From Lachnospiraceae bacterium UBA3821 (GTDB lineage: Bacteria > Bacillota > Clostridia > Lachnospirales > Lachnospiraceae), in the NCBI GenBank assembly GCA_002368865.1, contig DFDT01000147.1, positions 1-64,000 on the forward strand: 64,000 nucleotides of DNA, given 5' to 3'. Positions 55,101-63,268 of this stretch are shown here, piece after piece. The position numbers and the translations under genes were made by a program. Within the stretch, counting starts at the first letter, position 1, and each line of letters begins with the position of its first letter. The notes under the pieces are model-generated. The model was not told where the DNA came from and did not search any database. It saw only the letters and a program-made list of their open reading frames with translations.

Positions 55101-58100
55101 TGGATCTCATCTATATCCGGCTCGTTCAATTCCTTGTTTAAGTCGATCTGTGCCTGCTCCACCCACGCCTGTACGCCGTCAAGCATCGCCGAAGTCTCTG
55201 TCAGGGTCCGGATGCGCTTTTCGGCCTTGGCATCCGCCTCCGCAGTCGCCTTTCCGTCCGCATACATCCCCTGTCTCTGCTTGCGTGCAAAATAGTCCCG
55301 GATAGCGGCTCTCGTCTCCACCAGCTGATTCTTGAGCTTGTCGATCAGCTCACGCTGTTCCTCCGTGGTATCCTCTTTCTCGCCTGCTTTCTTCCGATTC
55401 ATCAGCTGCACAATGGAATTGCGCAGTTTTCCGAAGTTCTCCTGCGCTTTATCGAACTCTCCGCTGCCACCGTGGACACCTCGCTGCGCATCCTCCATCC
55501 GACGCTCCATCAGCTGCATGCCGTTTTCCGGCGCCGTCCGGGCAAGCTCCTTCAGATATTCGTTCCTCGCCTGCTGCATCCGCTGTACGCGCGCCGGCTC
55601 TGCGTCATCCGGAAGGCGATCTACCAGATCCAGATACGTCTGCTCCAATCTGTCATAACCGGGCGTACCGCGCTCCGCCCTGTGGGCAGCCAACACCTTT
55701 GCGAAGGCAGACTGCTCGGCCTCCAGCACTTCTTCCACCCGCAGATATTCACCTGCGTTTTCTCTTGCCTTATCCAGCATGATCTCTGCATGGTTTTGAA
55801 TCGCTTCGTAATCCGCCGGATGCTCCGCCACATATTTTGCGGCATCAAAGGGAGGATTTATGATCCTTCCAAAGATATCCGCCTCCGGTATGCCTCCCAT
55901 GAGCGCGTTCAGATTTCTGTCCTCATCCGCCACCAGGATCAGATTTTCCAGAGACTGTTGTCTTTCCTGTCTTTCGATCTCATTGTGCGTCTTGTTCTGC
56001 AGATAATAGATCTTGTTGATCTCCGTCTGCATGCTTTTCTGCAGGCTGTCGCCCAGGGTCTCGCAATAAACAATATCTCCGTCGCGCACCTCAGGATCCC
56101 GCTCCAGAAGACCGGGACCCATAAGATTTCTGCTGATTCCGTATAACGGCGCGGCCAGCATCAACTGCTCTTGTGTGTGTTTAAATTTGCCTGCTCCCAG
56201 CCAGATATCCAGACAATCCTTCAGATTCTTTCCCTTGGATACCTCTGCCAATGTAAAGGGCTTCGCCGTCTCGAGAGTGCTCTCCACCAACCCTTTTGTC
56301 GGGTTCTCCAGGTACTCCTCCAGCGTCCTGCCATCCGTCTTCAGCCGCATGTAGATCAGGAATACGGCGTTGACCTGAGAGTTGGTCATAATATCGCCGG
56401 TGAACTCCCACGGCAGGAAGGCGTTTCTGGAGCCATCCACATTGCCCGGGAAGAGATTGGGATCCGTACTGAAGCTTTCCTTTGCGATACGGTATAGCTC
56501 CTCCATGTCCTTACAGGTCTGCTCGTACTGTGTCTTTGCTGCGATGATCTGATCCGGATCCCCTGCATCCAGCGCTGCTTCCAGCGCAAGCTTGTGCGCT
56601 TGCAGCTTGTTCAGACCGTAAACCTTATTTGCTTCCTCTCCCTTGGGATCGTAACCGTAATCTAATAGCTTCATCTCCTCCATCTTGGCGACCATCCGCT
56701 TCATACCATTCTTCGTCTGTTCGCTGAGATGGATCTTATCCTGAAAAAGCTCCTGATACGCCTGCCGCTTTTCCTGCTTTACAACGCTGATCTGATTGCC
56801 CCGGGCTCCTTTTTCAAGGAACAGATCATGATATTTGCCGTTTTGATAGAGCGGTGCTTTCGTATTGGCAATTTGCTTTGTATAGCCTGATTCCACACTG
56901 CCCACATTCTTTCCATGGTCGAATGTAGCGTCCTGCACCTCTACCTTTACCAAAGTCAGATGTTTCGCGGCATAGTCAAGGGCATCCTGATACTGCTTAA
57001 GCTTCTCCGGATCCTGTTTGATCGCCTCCGGGATCGCGTTTTTGAGCTGCTCCACCTGCTGCGCACGGGGATAGGTCACCTGCTCCTCGGGCGGATACTC
57101 CATAGGATTCTTCCATGCGTCCAGAGCCTCCTTTGCAGCTTTGGCCTGCTCCGGCGTCAGGGTGTCCGACAGCGCATTCACAAGCGGCTGATTGATCAGC
57201 GCCTCGTTACTGACTCCCAGATAATTCTGTATTGCCATGCTGACAAATATACGCTCGTATTCCCTGTCAGACAGCTTCCCCTCCTGCACCAGCCGTTTTG
57301 CAATCTCAATGGCCTTTACGTCGCGCTTGCCTGAAAAGAGTTTTTTCTCATCATCCGAAAGTCCGTTCAAAAGCTCCGGATGCTCTTTCATATATGTTTC
57401 CAGATAATCGACAAATATACCGGACTGCTCAGCTTGCGCCAAACGCTTCTCCGCTTCCTCCTGTCCGTATGCCTTGACCATAGCCTGTCTGAGCTGCGCA
57501 AGGGGCATCCCCATATCGCGCAGGACATGCTGTGCATAAATCAGCTTCTGTAATGCCATATTCTGTGCGTCGGCATACGCCACATATTCCGCAGGCTGAC
57601 TACCCGCATCCGGTGCCGGATTATGAAGAAACGCCAGATATTCCTCACTGATCGCTTTGTATTCTGCCGCAAAGCCCTCCAGAGGCTTCTCCTGTACTTT
57701 TCCCTGCTGTGCCCCTGCCTCCGGGCCGCCCTCCGGCACCTCATTTTGGGGTCCATCCTGTTTCTCCGGTCCTTCCTGGTTCTCCTGCAGCTTTTGCTCT
57801 ACCGGTCCTTCCTGGTTCTCCTGCAGCTTTTGCTCTGCCGGTTTTTCCGGCTCCTCATGCCAAACAGCGTCCTTCTTCCAGTCCAGCCCTTTCTGCATAT
57901 CGTCATAGTGCTTCTTCCACTCATTCGCATCGATCCGGATCCCGATTTTCTGGAGGATAGCCAGCACATCAAAAAAGAGCTTCCCGTCCGCGCCAAAGGG
58001 CGCATTCTCCCCGTCTGTACCGACCTGCATGATCTTTTCAAAATTGTCTTCCGCAAGCAGATAATTGTGGAGTCCATCCAGTTTGTCCGCATCCAGCTGC

Positions 58101-58324
58101 CATGCTTTTTTACCGGCTTCCCCGGTAATGCGATCCGGCTCGGTGATCAAAAATCCCGCCGAGCCTGCGTATCGGCCAATCTCACTGCCCACCTGATCCC
58201 GATTGATCCGGATCAGCCTCAGATTGACGCTGCGTATGGCGTCCTGGAATTTCTGAACTGTCTCTTCCTCCGCTTTCGTGAGTGGAGTCTTCTCCATCGC
58301 TTTTTGGTATTCTTCAAATGTCAT
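46160..58324 (-). CDS. Giant modular array protein, about 4055 aa
   Basis: The ATG at 58324 (MTFEEYQKAM) has GGGAGGA at good distance and aligns with the start of the 1499-aa protein; the open frame to 58381 adds 19 unlikely residues. Residues 1-155 are the shared N-terminal domain (LDGLHNYLLAEDNFEKIMQ, KHYDDMQKGLDWKKDA), followed by a Pro/Glu/Gln linker. A 270-residue module occurs twice, near 538-800 and 3215-3450 (KVYGLNKLQAHKLALEAAL against KIYGYQKLVTAKKELQAAV; both have GNVD..RN and EF.GD..T.S..N). A short unit L-I-x-V-G-x-R-T/S-L recurs near 798, 1453, 1588, 1886, 2446 and 3028. The S-x-E-F module is near 948. No catalytic site or export signal is recognised. The frame is open throughout. 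Confidence 0.8.
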   Translation of the reverse strand: MTFEEYQKAMEKTPLTKAEEETVQKFQDAIRSVNLRLIRINRDQVGSEIGRYAGSAGFLITEPDRITGEAGKKAWQLDADKLDGLHNYLLAEDNFEKIMQVGTDGENAPFGADGKLFFDVLAILQKIGIRIDANEWKKHYDDMQKGLDWKKDAVWHEEPEKPAEQKLQENQEGPVEQKLQENQEGPEKQDGPQNEVPEGGPEAGAQQGKVQEKPLEGFAAEYKAISEEYLAFLHNPAPDAGSQPAEYVAYADAQNMALQKLIYAQHVLRDMGMPLAQLRQAMVKAYGQEEAEKRLAQAEQSGIFVDYLETYMKEHPELLNGLSDDEKKLFSGKRDVKAIEIAKRLVQEGKLSDREYERIFVSMAIQNYLGVSNEALINQPLVNALSDTLTPEQAKAAKEALDAWKNPMEYPPEEQVTYPRAQQVEQLKNAIPEAIKQDPEKLKQYQDALDYAAKHLTLVKVEVQDATFDHGKNVGSVESGYTKQIANTKAPLYQNGKYHDLFLEKGARGNQISVVKQEKRQAYQELFQDKIHLSEQTKNGMKRMVAKMEEMKLLDYGYDPKGEEANKVYGLNKLQAHKLALEAALDAGDPDQIIAAKTQYEQTCKDMEELYRIAKESFSTDPNLFPGNVDGSRNAFLPWEFTGDIMTNSQVNAVFLIYMRLKTDGRTLEEYLENPTKGLVESTLETAKPFTLAEVSKGKNLKDCLDIWLGAGKFKHTQEQLMLAAPLYGISRNLMGPGLLERDPEVRDGDIVYCETLGDSLQKSMQTEINKIYYLQNKTHNEIERQERQQSLENLILVADEDRNLNALMGGIPEADIFGRIINPPFDAAKYVAEHPADYEAIQNHAEIMLDKARENAGEYLRVEEVLEAEQSAFAKVLAAHRAERGTPGYDRLEQTYLDLVDRLPDDAEPARVQRMQQARNEYLKELARTAPENGMQLMERRMEDAQRGVHGGSGEFDKAQENFGKLRNSIVQLMNRKKAGEKEDTTEEQRELIDKLKNQLVETRAAIRDYFARKQRQGMYADGKATAEADAKAEKRIRTLTETSAMLDGVQAWVEQAQIDLNKELNEPDIDEIQKLALTEQETTQLFSLHLKFNTQDREWYARETGRISAETGYSLDRRASGDDALRLYLITKGATIEELVQMESISPEEYKAKLQEFFDHIDYTETPEGTRRARTKEEKIQTIAQMHRQAVAKISSWQVPLPEDMNTVAGMAQAQKTMRLLQAIQIDLTQDAEAYTGSTADPRMRKVYYDALGDVTEYENQLSHLSALTQGYYRLPEQIFKSKHQMLEKAFAMDVAKERLGELKGRIIAEVPTWNFGEMNKIAPFIGEEITTSDSIEYTNMDLWNCLDYLNGKRSDYIGQKELREKWVKEYREFRKDMNEKALQDAHALSGVFMGQYSTHLTDPAAENLLTALSEEDQTALEEAYRKHFGKLYHGITLAMMTDFWGDDFDLIVLSDGRSIREVVEKQYPDDLTPQQKERAMRLEAMRYAITEGVSCSCAQVRSDGTVVRSEDFTVKPVADRFGLWVNRDQITATPAAAENFLKNPAADEGQRIRTIGDALQDSLRGYMAPAQELLTDNGLTLMDCVFIGDRTLNELYEEKYRDLAPDADKETLMFGVLAAESFRAETPIFVNYMTETGDELKNHPVPLTFHGSSFDYPANMPNRELKLTETKTYAEKVLAEREEKLADPEAERDALLSRAMVSMESAAAREHAFGTDYPARIHTLQRRAKLFAPAYRVLLQQTLEKVQTPQMDQALFQYRLYDRASKLAVNPTLKEEYAQKAQEILNTSPLADYEKYLTGLEHAYLIRPMGETPVEIHAFFEEKTGECVPRFMDNVIDRSVYRPTELTAERGKEAESLRALVEEIYGVGKFTPVNVEDRNELILVGGRTLKDIMQQKNPGGYTPNADGSSILAEQMKKGVPVDFFIAGNKPQRDEISSVPIHILPEGKHETDLDPELVKQQHDHYFRVLGSSVLSQKDAQESLETLPERRVRRQSEQELQEREHALTDRAEKDYENFLATDAYLTSLHGAGVFTGAFKKRFLPEGDPELNTDALNARKDLSEDEKERWRGGLRKGRTTATSYIIARLAWESQEREKKGLPGYTFEQIISLNELAEQKLKYAQEFKEICANYDTGTYCENLLAGTQALVEMHAKRYPAQEIFADEKKMREAFLGKVSGGIIHAIFDNKQELEHSVALQVSKGLFATEAQADQYLKQLTCLGSTGMMLVAKDAFERNVAAGEIDIRSGISQPYAYEVMMDRIHMRLAQGQDPYEEMDSFYMNFGTRGPLGDPEVLESIPALSNALHKRTADSREKLINGTFFDTYLIDVEKLEELEANGAEPEEYADCLREVTPQEKAKQKERRLDEIEKNALDYRMNRTREARMELLSDGKAGTVRSIESLEELSDEELAKASALYHEIFDPIMERPAVQEYLKQHPEKNVYDLFRVGSIPLKDYLGGEVDEFLAYQDADKVMQEVILILASDPKVPFSYVTVRPDPVTGAYVEAGQERITDLANRNRIVKERPELASMRTYQNWFKRTYQTSSYEKYTKEDWEELYEGEFLRTADSGLIDADRVISLKELEQKADQRHFQSGIFARVESLYGAKPMYVSEYVCGADGSPEGHVYSRDEYKKYMKDLDAGSFTNGEFATLAYFTALNPAVVDDPAQSAHLSEEAVPHDMKVRAGSPFWTIDFNQPAQPRANLGASAFAGKIAPARETTEKLIREYDQGNVGPLADMVTFGIRDLCMQAKVQAAYPDTKCTAAHIGSMLKNLATLMEERENLQDAVKAQLTDDELELMNVMLRMYEMAERKEEALAKLTAAENGTPLTDRERERCIAQVAAFDHYAKMWSDNRKAYEESQAYQDFVKENMTKMVARETSPEERLALEHYAEDFDRIAQEIDPSLAEEIMDNDRQYAFGEAAARDLAALRDYYQKQITLYREARAAYHAEKNAQGQYVVTPEQALATKQQTAAAEYRLEVLSEKLCQSLTEAQGKRIFERFNENAARWGHPPLVWRQEDGIRNLILVASPEGLLAPVLDQYFGLIFDELAKAAAPVQGTAEELEQLKLPTEWTLEEKSDYPQKEKLEALKQAFRRQRKEEREAAEQEGRPYAEDELIPEEEVDALLDTVNSHLSQRKETLEKFINEHEDRIHVSAVLEYHTLQSMNQYHGKGYGDMTDAYEYGGAIVNRVIKPEKAEMVDQILADPPEISEDVARNAVDIIHKMEEYGFITGQSGAEQGTKIYGYQKLVTAKKELQAAVDSGDIEKIAAANEAYEKVHAQVQEIHEMIRKAFPGEVFVAGNVDTIRNTGDTAIPVEFSGDYLTDSKFNGLFQVGDYAKRLGVSIEEYLRNPGKCMYESFQKTIAQKGVEAFTKEHKNFMESFNEFIEQEDMGLSNNFMKATTGGEVGLAVGRGLQGVFLLETDPHRREEMMRYQQHVGQLVDVLINKEVNELKFYNDAFTQVHFGKNMEADLVERMKDGLKAAFLEGGPIKKKHLPYVHMDERGVRIPDPLNYQGLLEKKDQYANLTKQYNEIIEDAKNCEYSMVKSLVQEAMLDYLMAHPEDRERQEYKDLEQLALGADKDLGIDANHVTANTDRYRKWQTAFDAEQKSLAQRELDADNQFRKEYMAKQAKLNKLESKLVSRKGESKELTEMMNERVQELRRELTEMINERMQQLADGYRAKEVTESYLVKRYEQLTALGADLTKNIKKEALPEFMSTIDPEQRARDLKMINERVQNRAYEGHLKSLEDYIRFRLEQDPNLERDDLNNEEWSAAYSSAIRTEATQDRGLTPLPGKVKESLQDPKQAEKLGDVNIEPEGRQSVRQADEGRNRHAEFYQDMAEHLGADDSKRQFKLQGIDLMRAGYRDNLEKTILENIPKWKDPEAGEKAEKELLRAIAYPVALDLIKSRDGVVPAGMNDIVFVNKMMRDKSFQAVVKPLLEEIHEEWAEHQKQLADGEPGVNKDLRGKLESVQHLAKLVDDQTLLHAFGLEVKAQKKGMPGAGVKHAKTLKQTRAEEQKRKAAEQEKKQKTDAKVTDAKLADQKDKQPGFKAPGV

Positions 58325-58398
58325 GCCGTTTTTCCTCCCTGCATATATTTGATCGCCTGTCGATATTCCGCATACCTGCATTACTTACCGTATCAATC

Positions 58399-58428
58399 AT
58401 AACACCTTTATTTGTGTCAAAAGGTTGC
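58399..58428 (-). promoter_or_regulatory. GCAACC ECF-like promoter of the giant gene
   Basis: ATGCAACCTTTTG at 58430-58418 on the minus strand is a typical-looking ECF -35 region. Eighteen bp after GCAACC comes TGTTAT (58404-58399), and 21 bp after it TATGAT. The ATG lies 75 bp downstream. The surrounding leader also resembles the leader of the 1499-aa gene. Confidence 0.5.
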
Positions 58429-58478
58429 ATCTCATTCCAAAACAAGGATGAGCTGTGCTTCGGCTTCTGCTTTTGAAT

Positions 58479-58679
58479 CTATTTCAGAATTTTCTTAGCC
58501 TGCGCTCCGTTTGCGATCTGTTCGGCGAACTTCCTGATTTTTATGCCGCGTGCAGTCTGCGCAGCATTTCCGCGGAGATGCTCATCGATCTTCAGCCCCT
58601 TTTCCAGCTTTAACCGGCTGGCAATTCCGCTCTCAACCGCTTCCAGATCAATAATACCCGCCCTGATTCCCTGACACAT
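58479..58679 (-). CDS. Small basic protein or array-gene remnant (66 aa)
   Basis: The reading frame from 58679 gives MCQGIRAGIIDLEAVESGIA, then a helical, Arg/Lys/Ala-rich sequence ending in AQAKKILK. No convincing ribosome site is present. Its composition and basic end resemble the C-terminal tails of the array proteins, so it may be the remnant of a lost array gene. The remainder of 58325-58718 holds the promoter-like site and leader of the giant gene; nothing else is visible. Confidence 0.3.
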   Translation of the reverse strand: MCQGIRAGIIDLEAVESGIASRLKLEKGLKIDEHLRGNAAQTARGIKIRKFAEQIANGAQAKKILK

Positions 58680-58718
58680 CCTGATATTCTTCTAATTTGA
58701 AGCTTGTGCCCGTTCTTA

Positions 58719-61700
58719 TCAGTTTCGCTTTGCCACGGTATGTGAACGCTTGCGCTGCTCCATGGCCTGTTTGTTCTCCTTGGTCTTTTTCAGTTCTTCT
58801 CTGGTCTTTTTCATGTCGTCTGCAGGTTTTTTCAATTCTTCTCCACGATTGACGATAGTATTCGACCGTTTTCTGGTCTGGGGCTGCATCTGCTTTCTGA
58901 AGTCCTCCGTAAGCTTTGCCGGCGCTTTCTCATCGGCAAGAAATTCTCTGAGCTTCGCCCTGTCCATATCCTGTGGCATTGCCTTCTTGAAGTCTTCCGA
59001 ATCTGCAAGCTTCTTCACCTGCGCCTTATAGGTGTCTATATTCTGCGGTATTTTCTCCCGGATGACCGCCCCCTCAGGACCCTGCAGCATCTCCACAAAG
59101 GCGAGGGACGCCATAGCAAGCCTGACCATACGCTTCTCCCGTACGGTAAGAGGGCCTTCTCCCTTGGCAAGCTCTTCCAACACCTCCAGTCCCTTCAGGG
59201 CACCATTGGCTCCCAGGCTGTCGATCCGTTCTGCGGAAGCTGCCTGCTCCTGCAGCGCTGCACGTCTGTCCGCGCCTGCTTCCGGCTCTCCCGCAAGTTT
59301 CTCCCCGTTCTCCTTCACGATGTCCTTAGCATCCTGCGCCGCCTGCTCCAGCTCTCCTGTCAGCTTATCCCCGTGCTCCTTCACAATGTCCTTTGCGTCC
59401 TGCATCGCCTGCTCCAGCTCTCCTGTCAGCTTATCCTGCGCAGAGCGGTTCTTGTCATTCAGATACTTCTCCACACGTTCCTCTTCATCCAGAAGCACTT
59501 CGCAATCCCGGATCGCCTGCTGTGCATCCTGCATGACACTGATGCGCTTCATGGATTTCTCATCCGCGTCCGGTTCCATCTTGCCCTGTCTTTCCTTCCG
59601 GGCAAAATATGCATCTATATTACGGTTCGCCGCAGATATGAGACCTCTCAGTTCCTCCACCTTATCCCGATGTGACTCCTCATAGCCCGGTGAAGCTTCC
59701 TGTCCGCCTCCCGCGAGACGTAGCTGCTCTTCTTCAGCCTCCATCTCGCGAAGCTCCGCATACGCCCTCTGCACACTTTCCAAAGACTCCATGGCACGGT
59801 CGTATTCCTTACTTCCCAGCCAAACCCCCGCCGTAGCTTCTCTCGCCTGATCCATCACTTCGGAGAATGTTATCTGCAGCGGTTTCTGCTCCGCCCGCAG
59901 GATAGCCTCCCGCTCCGCAAGTGTCTCCTCATCCGGGAAGCCGGTCAGGGTAACCTGATGTGTCTCAGGATCAAACTTGATCCCCTTCGAATCCAGATAG
60001 CTTCCGTCGATGAGAGAGGCCAGATCCTGCTTTGCCGCCAGCGGCTTGCCGTCATAGGCTTTGGTCACCTTTGAGAGAGCTTGGGTCAATTGTACTAACT
60101 TGGACTCGAGCTCCCTCATTTTCTCTATCCCTAAGATCTCTTCGATGGGCTTATCCGGATCTTTTTCCTTCGCCTCCCGCAGGACGTCCATGTACATCCG
60201 TTGTTTCATCTGTTCTGTCAAAAACTCGCCAAATGCAGTCCCTGCATCCCCGTAGTTTGTTGCAGCCCCGATCGCCTTTCCCTGCATCTTAGGAATGGCA
60301 TCCACCAGAGACTTGAGCAGTCCCATCCTGTTCCTCCACCAGATAGAATAGTCTTTATACCCTTTGATCTCCGGTCGTTCGGCGTGAACGATCCTCCCAA
60401 TCTCCTCCTGGCAATGCGAGAGCTCCTGCCATGCATCATACTGACAGTTTGCAAGATGCATTATCTGACAGAACCGCTTATCCTTCGTATGATCAACCGT
60501 GGCAAAGTCAATCAGCTTTGCCTGCTCATTGATGGCAAGATCGGTGTTTTTCTGCCCCTCATAGATGGTTCTTGCGATCCATTCCTGATTCTCCGGGGTA
60601 TTATTTAACATACGCTGTGCCACCTCGTCATACATGGCCAGCTTTTCTGCCTGCAGCTTCTCCGGATCCATGATGTCCTCAAAGCTGTACTTTCCGGTGT
60701 TAAACAGTGCAAAGATGGTGACGCTGATGCCGGCGCTTCGGGATAACGAATAGCTGGAGCCGGTACGGGTGTTCTGATCCGCATATTTTTCCCCTTCAAA
60801 CACATTCCGGTAAGGACGCCGAACCGGATTCAGGTCGTTATAGATCTTCAACTGCTCGTCATAGAGCGTCTTGGTCATCTCTCTCTTCATCTCATCTACT
60901 GCGTCATCGATCATAATCCCGCTGGCTTTGGCGCGCCGTCTGACAAAGGTTGTGGCGATCTCCCGGCTCCTTCCGACCTCCCCGGTGCCTGCGATATCCT
61001 TCTGATACGCCTCGATGGCATCATCCAGCTCCTTCAGACTACGCTTGTAGGCAACTGCCTCTTTTTCGCTCAGGGTATTGAGCTCGCTGCCATTGCTGCT
61101 CTTTGCGGCATTCTCCCACGCAATATCCCGCACCTTTTCCATCGCGGTCAGAACAGCTTTGAAGGACCGGGGGCTTCTCCAGCTATCCTCCGCCGCAAGC
61201 TGCTTATACAGCTCATCCATCTTCTGCGCGTTAGCCTGCACGTCCTCCGCCTTTAAGGACTTCAAGGTATATTCATCCGTCTCATTCTTCCAGATCTTCT
61301 CCTGCTGATAGGCCGCACTGACGATCTGCTCCTGCATCTGTTTGATATAGAACTCATTCTTAGCCTGTTGTTTCTGATTGTAGGGCTCTGCAACCTGCGG
61401 AAGCTTCACCCCGGGCAGGGAGGTGAGCCCGTCATACACCACCAGATCCGTCTCCTTCAGCCCATCCACAAAGGCGTCCTTGGAGTCAGCATCCATAAGC
61501 TTTTTATAAACCGGGGACTTAACAATGGCATCCTTATAGAGCCGATAAAGCTGCTCCTTGCCCTCCGGCCCCGCCAGTACCACATCAAAATCCGAGATGG
61601 TATACCTCTGCAGCCCCTCCGTAAGCTTGTTTCCCAGATCAATGATCGCCTTATTGTTTGCGAAATTCATGACATAGGAATCGGATTCCGTATTGACGCC

Positions 61701-63218
61701 ATAATTTCTGAACAGTTCCTTCACATAGGCATCCTTCTGCTGCCCTCTTCTACGTTCCTGCTGCTTCGCCTCGCAGGAGAGATAATTGTTAAACAGCATA
61801 TCCGCGATCATTTCCTGCTTTACTTCCGGATCCAGCTCGTCAAAATGATGGATCAGATTCTGCTTTAAGGTGTCTGCCGTCTTCATTGCCTCCATCTCTT
61901 TCCCGTAGGAAGCAAGGCGCAGATTACTGATCTCGTTGTGTCTATCCGGGCTGGGCTTCAGTCCGAAGGGGTTCGTCTCCACCAGTTCCTGCCCCATGGC
62001 GTACGCCAGCTTTTCTGTATCAATCCCCGCATTTGAACCGGTGGAAGCACTGACGCTCGCCACATTTGCAGCACAGAAATCCAGATAATTCTGCAGATAT
62101 TCCTTCACCTTGGACGGATCCTGCTCCGTGAAAGCCTTGATGGCCGCCTGTGCCTCTTTTCTGGCCGCCACCAAAATGGGGGCATAACCTACATCACGCA
62201 GGTCTATGGACTCCATCATCAGATTATTCACCAGATGCATCTGGTTACTGCTGATCAGAGTTCCGCCGCCGATGGAGGAGCTGGAAAGATTCTGATCCAT
62301 GTACTTCCTCTGCATGGCCGCACCAAGGACAATGGCCGTCACTGTCATCTCGTCCAGACCTTCCGGCACCTCCAGCGTTATGGAGTCATATATCTTCTTC
62401 TGTTCATCGTCCAACCCCGCCAGCATTTTACCATTCGGACCATAGATGTCAAAGAAACGCTGATACCCCGACTCTGCATCCCTCACGGTATCGTTGACAT
62501 CTTTGATATATGCATCGCGCCGAAGTCTGCGGCTGCGCTCCTCCAAGGTCAGATTTTCCCCGCCCGGCACATTCTGTGTGGGTGCGTTTTGCTTCTCAGC
62601 CTCTTTATCGGCTACGTTTTCGACCTTTTTCTCAGCTTCCTGCTCCTGACCTGCTTCCTCCTTCACCGGCTGTTCTTCGTTCTTCGGTCCTTCGGGCGCC
62701 TTGATTTCCTCTTCGGGCGCCTTGACCTCCTCTTCAGGTTCCTCCGCTTTGTGTGGCTTGGCGTCCTTCTTCCACTCAAGCCCCTTTTGCATATCGTCAT
62801 AGTGCTTTCTCCACTCAGACGCGTCAATGTCCATACCAATCTTATGCAGAATCTCGAGCACATCAAAAAACAGCTCTCCCGCCACGCCAAAAGGCGGATT
62901 TTCTCCGCCTGCACCGGCCTGCATGATATGCTTAAAATTATCTCCCTGAAGCAGGAAGTCATGGAGTCCGTCTAATTTCTCCGCATCCTTCTCCCACGCC
63001 TTATGGCTCTCTTCACTGCCCATTTCCGCCGGATCCGTGACCACAAAAGCAGCTGAGCCCGCATATTGACCAAGCGCACTGCCGACCTCATCCTGCCCTG
63101 CCCTGATTAGGCTTCTATTGATTTCTCTCACTGCGTCCCGGAAATCCTGCACTTTTTTTCTCTCCGCTTCCGAAAGCGGCGTCTTCGCTATTGCTGCCTT
63201 GTACTCTTCAAATGTCAT
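58719..63218 (-). CDS. Large array protein, 1499 aa
   Basis: Residues 1-155 are homologous to the start of the giant protein (MTFEEYKAAIAKTPL, GQYAGSAAFVVTDP, LDGLHDFLLQGDNF, KHYDDMQKGLEWKKDA). A Glu/Lys/Pro-rich linker follows (160-225). A segment near 548 (FDVVLAGPEGKEQLYRLY) resembles the recurring L-I-x-V-G unit. The S-x-E-Y module lies near 1129 (AGVWLGSKEYDRAMESL) and is followed by a second feature shared with the giant protein, IDAYFARKERQG. Two near-identical 22-residue segments (DAKDIVKE-H/N-G-x-KL) sit near 1310. The final domain (VRLAMASLAFVEML, VKKLADSEDFKKAMPQD) matches the 1230-aa protein. The tail is strongly basic (KRSHTVAKRN). The start has GCAGGAGGAT upstream. No enzyme motif is recognised. 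Confidence 0.78.
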   Translation of the reverse strand: MTFEEYKAAIAKTPLSEAERKKVQDFRDAVREINRSLIRAGQDEVGSALGQYAGSAAFVVTDPAEMGSEESHKAWEKDAEKLDGLHDFLLQGDNFKHIMQAGAGGENPPFGVAGELFFDVLEILHKIGMDIDASEWRKHYDDMQKGLEWKKDAKPHKAEEPEEEVKAPEEEIKAPEGPKNEEQPVKEEAGQEQEAEKKVENVADKEAEKQNAPTQNVPGGENLTLEERSRRLRRDAYIKDVNDTVRDAESGYQRFFDIYGPNGKMLAGLDDEQKKIYDSITLEVPEGLDEMTVTAIVLGAAMQRKYMDQNLSSSSIGGGTLISSNQMHLVNNLMMESIDLRDVGYAPILVAARKEAQAAIKAFTEQDPSKVKEYLQNYLDFCAANVASVSASTGSNAGIDTEKLAYAMGQELVETNPFGLKPSPDRHNEISNLRLASYGKEMEAMKTADTLKQNLIHHFDELDPEVKQEMIADMLFNNYLSCEAKQQERRRGQQKDAYVKELFRNYGVNTESDSYVMNFANNKAIIDLGNKLTEGLQRYTISDFDVVLAGPEGKEQLYRLYKDAIVKSPVYKKLMDADSKDAFVDGLKETDLVVYDGLTSLPGVKLPQVAEPYNQKQQAKNEFYIKQMQEQIVSAAYQQEKIWKNETDEYTLKSLKAEDVQANAQKMDELYKQLAAEDSWRSPRSFKAVLTAMEKVRDIAWENAAKSSNGSELNTLSEKEAVAYKRSLKELDDAIEAYQKDIAGTGEVGRSREIATTFVRRRAKASGIMIDDAVDEMKREMTKTLYDEQLKIYNDLNPVRRPYRNVFEGEKYADQNTRTGSSYSLSRSAGISVTIFALFNTGKYSFEDIMDPEKLQAEKLAMYDEVAQRMLNNTPENQEWIARTIYEGQKNTDLAINEQAKLIDFATVDHTKDKRFCQIMHLANCQYDAWQELSHCQEEIGRIVHAERPEIKGYKDYSIWWRNRMGLLKSLVDAIPKMQGKAIGAATNYGDAGTAFGEFLTEQMKQRMYMDVLREAKEKDPDKPIEEILGIEKMRELESKLVQLTQALSKVTKAYDGKPLAAKQDLASLIDGSYLDSKGIKFDPETHQVTLTGFPDEETLAEREAILRAEQKPLQITFSEVMDQAREATAGVWLGSKEYDRAMESLESVQRAYAELREMEAEEEQLRLAGGGQEASPGYEESHRDKVEELRGLISAANRNIDAYFARKERQGKMEPDADEKSMKRISVMQDAQQAIRDCEVLLDEEERVEKYLNDKNRSAQDKLTGELEQAMQDAKDIVKEHGDKLTGELEQAAQDAKDIVKENGEKLAGEPEAGADRRAALQEQAASAERIDSLGANGALKGLEVLEELAKGEGPLTVREKRMVRLAMASLAFVEMLQGPEGAVIREKIPQNIDTYKAQVKKLADSEDFKKAMPQDMDRAKLREFLADEKAPAKLTEDFRKQMQPQTRKRSNTIVNRGEELKKPADDMKKTREELKKTKENKQAMEQRKRSHTVAKRN

Positions 63219-63268
63219 ACCATTTATCCTCCTGCTTATTTGTCAGTTTCGCATATCTCGATACACCA

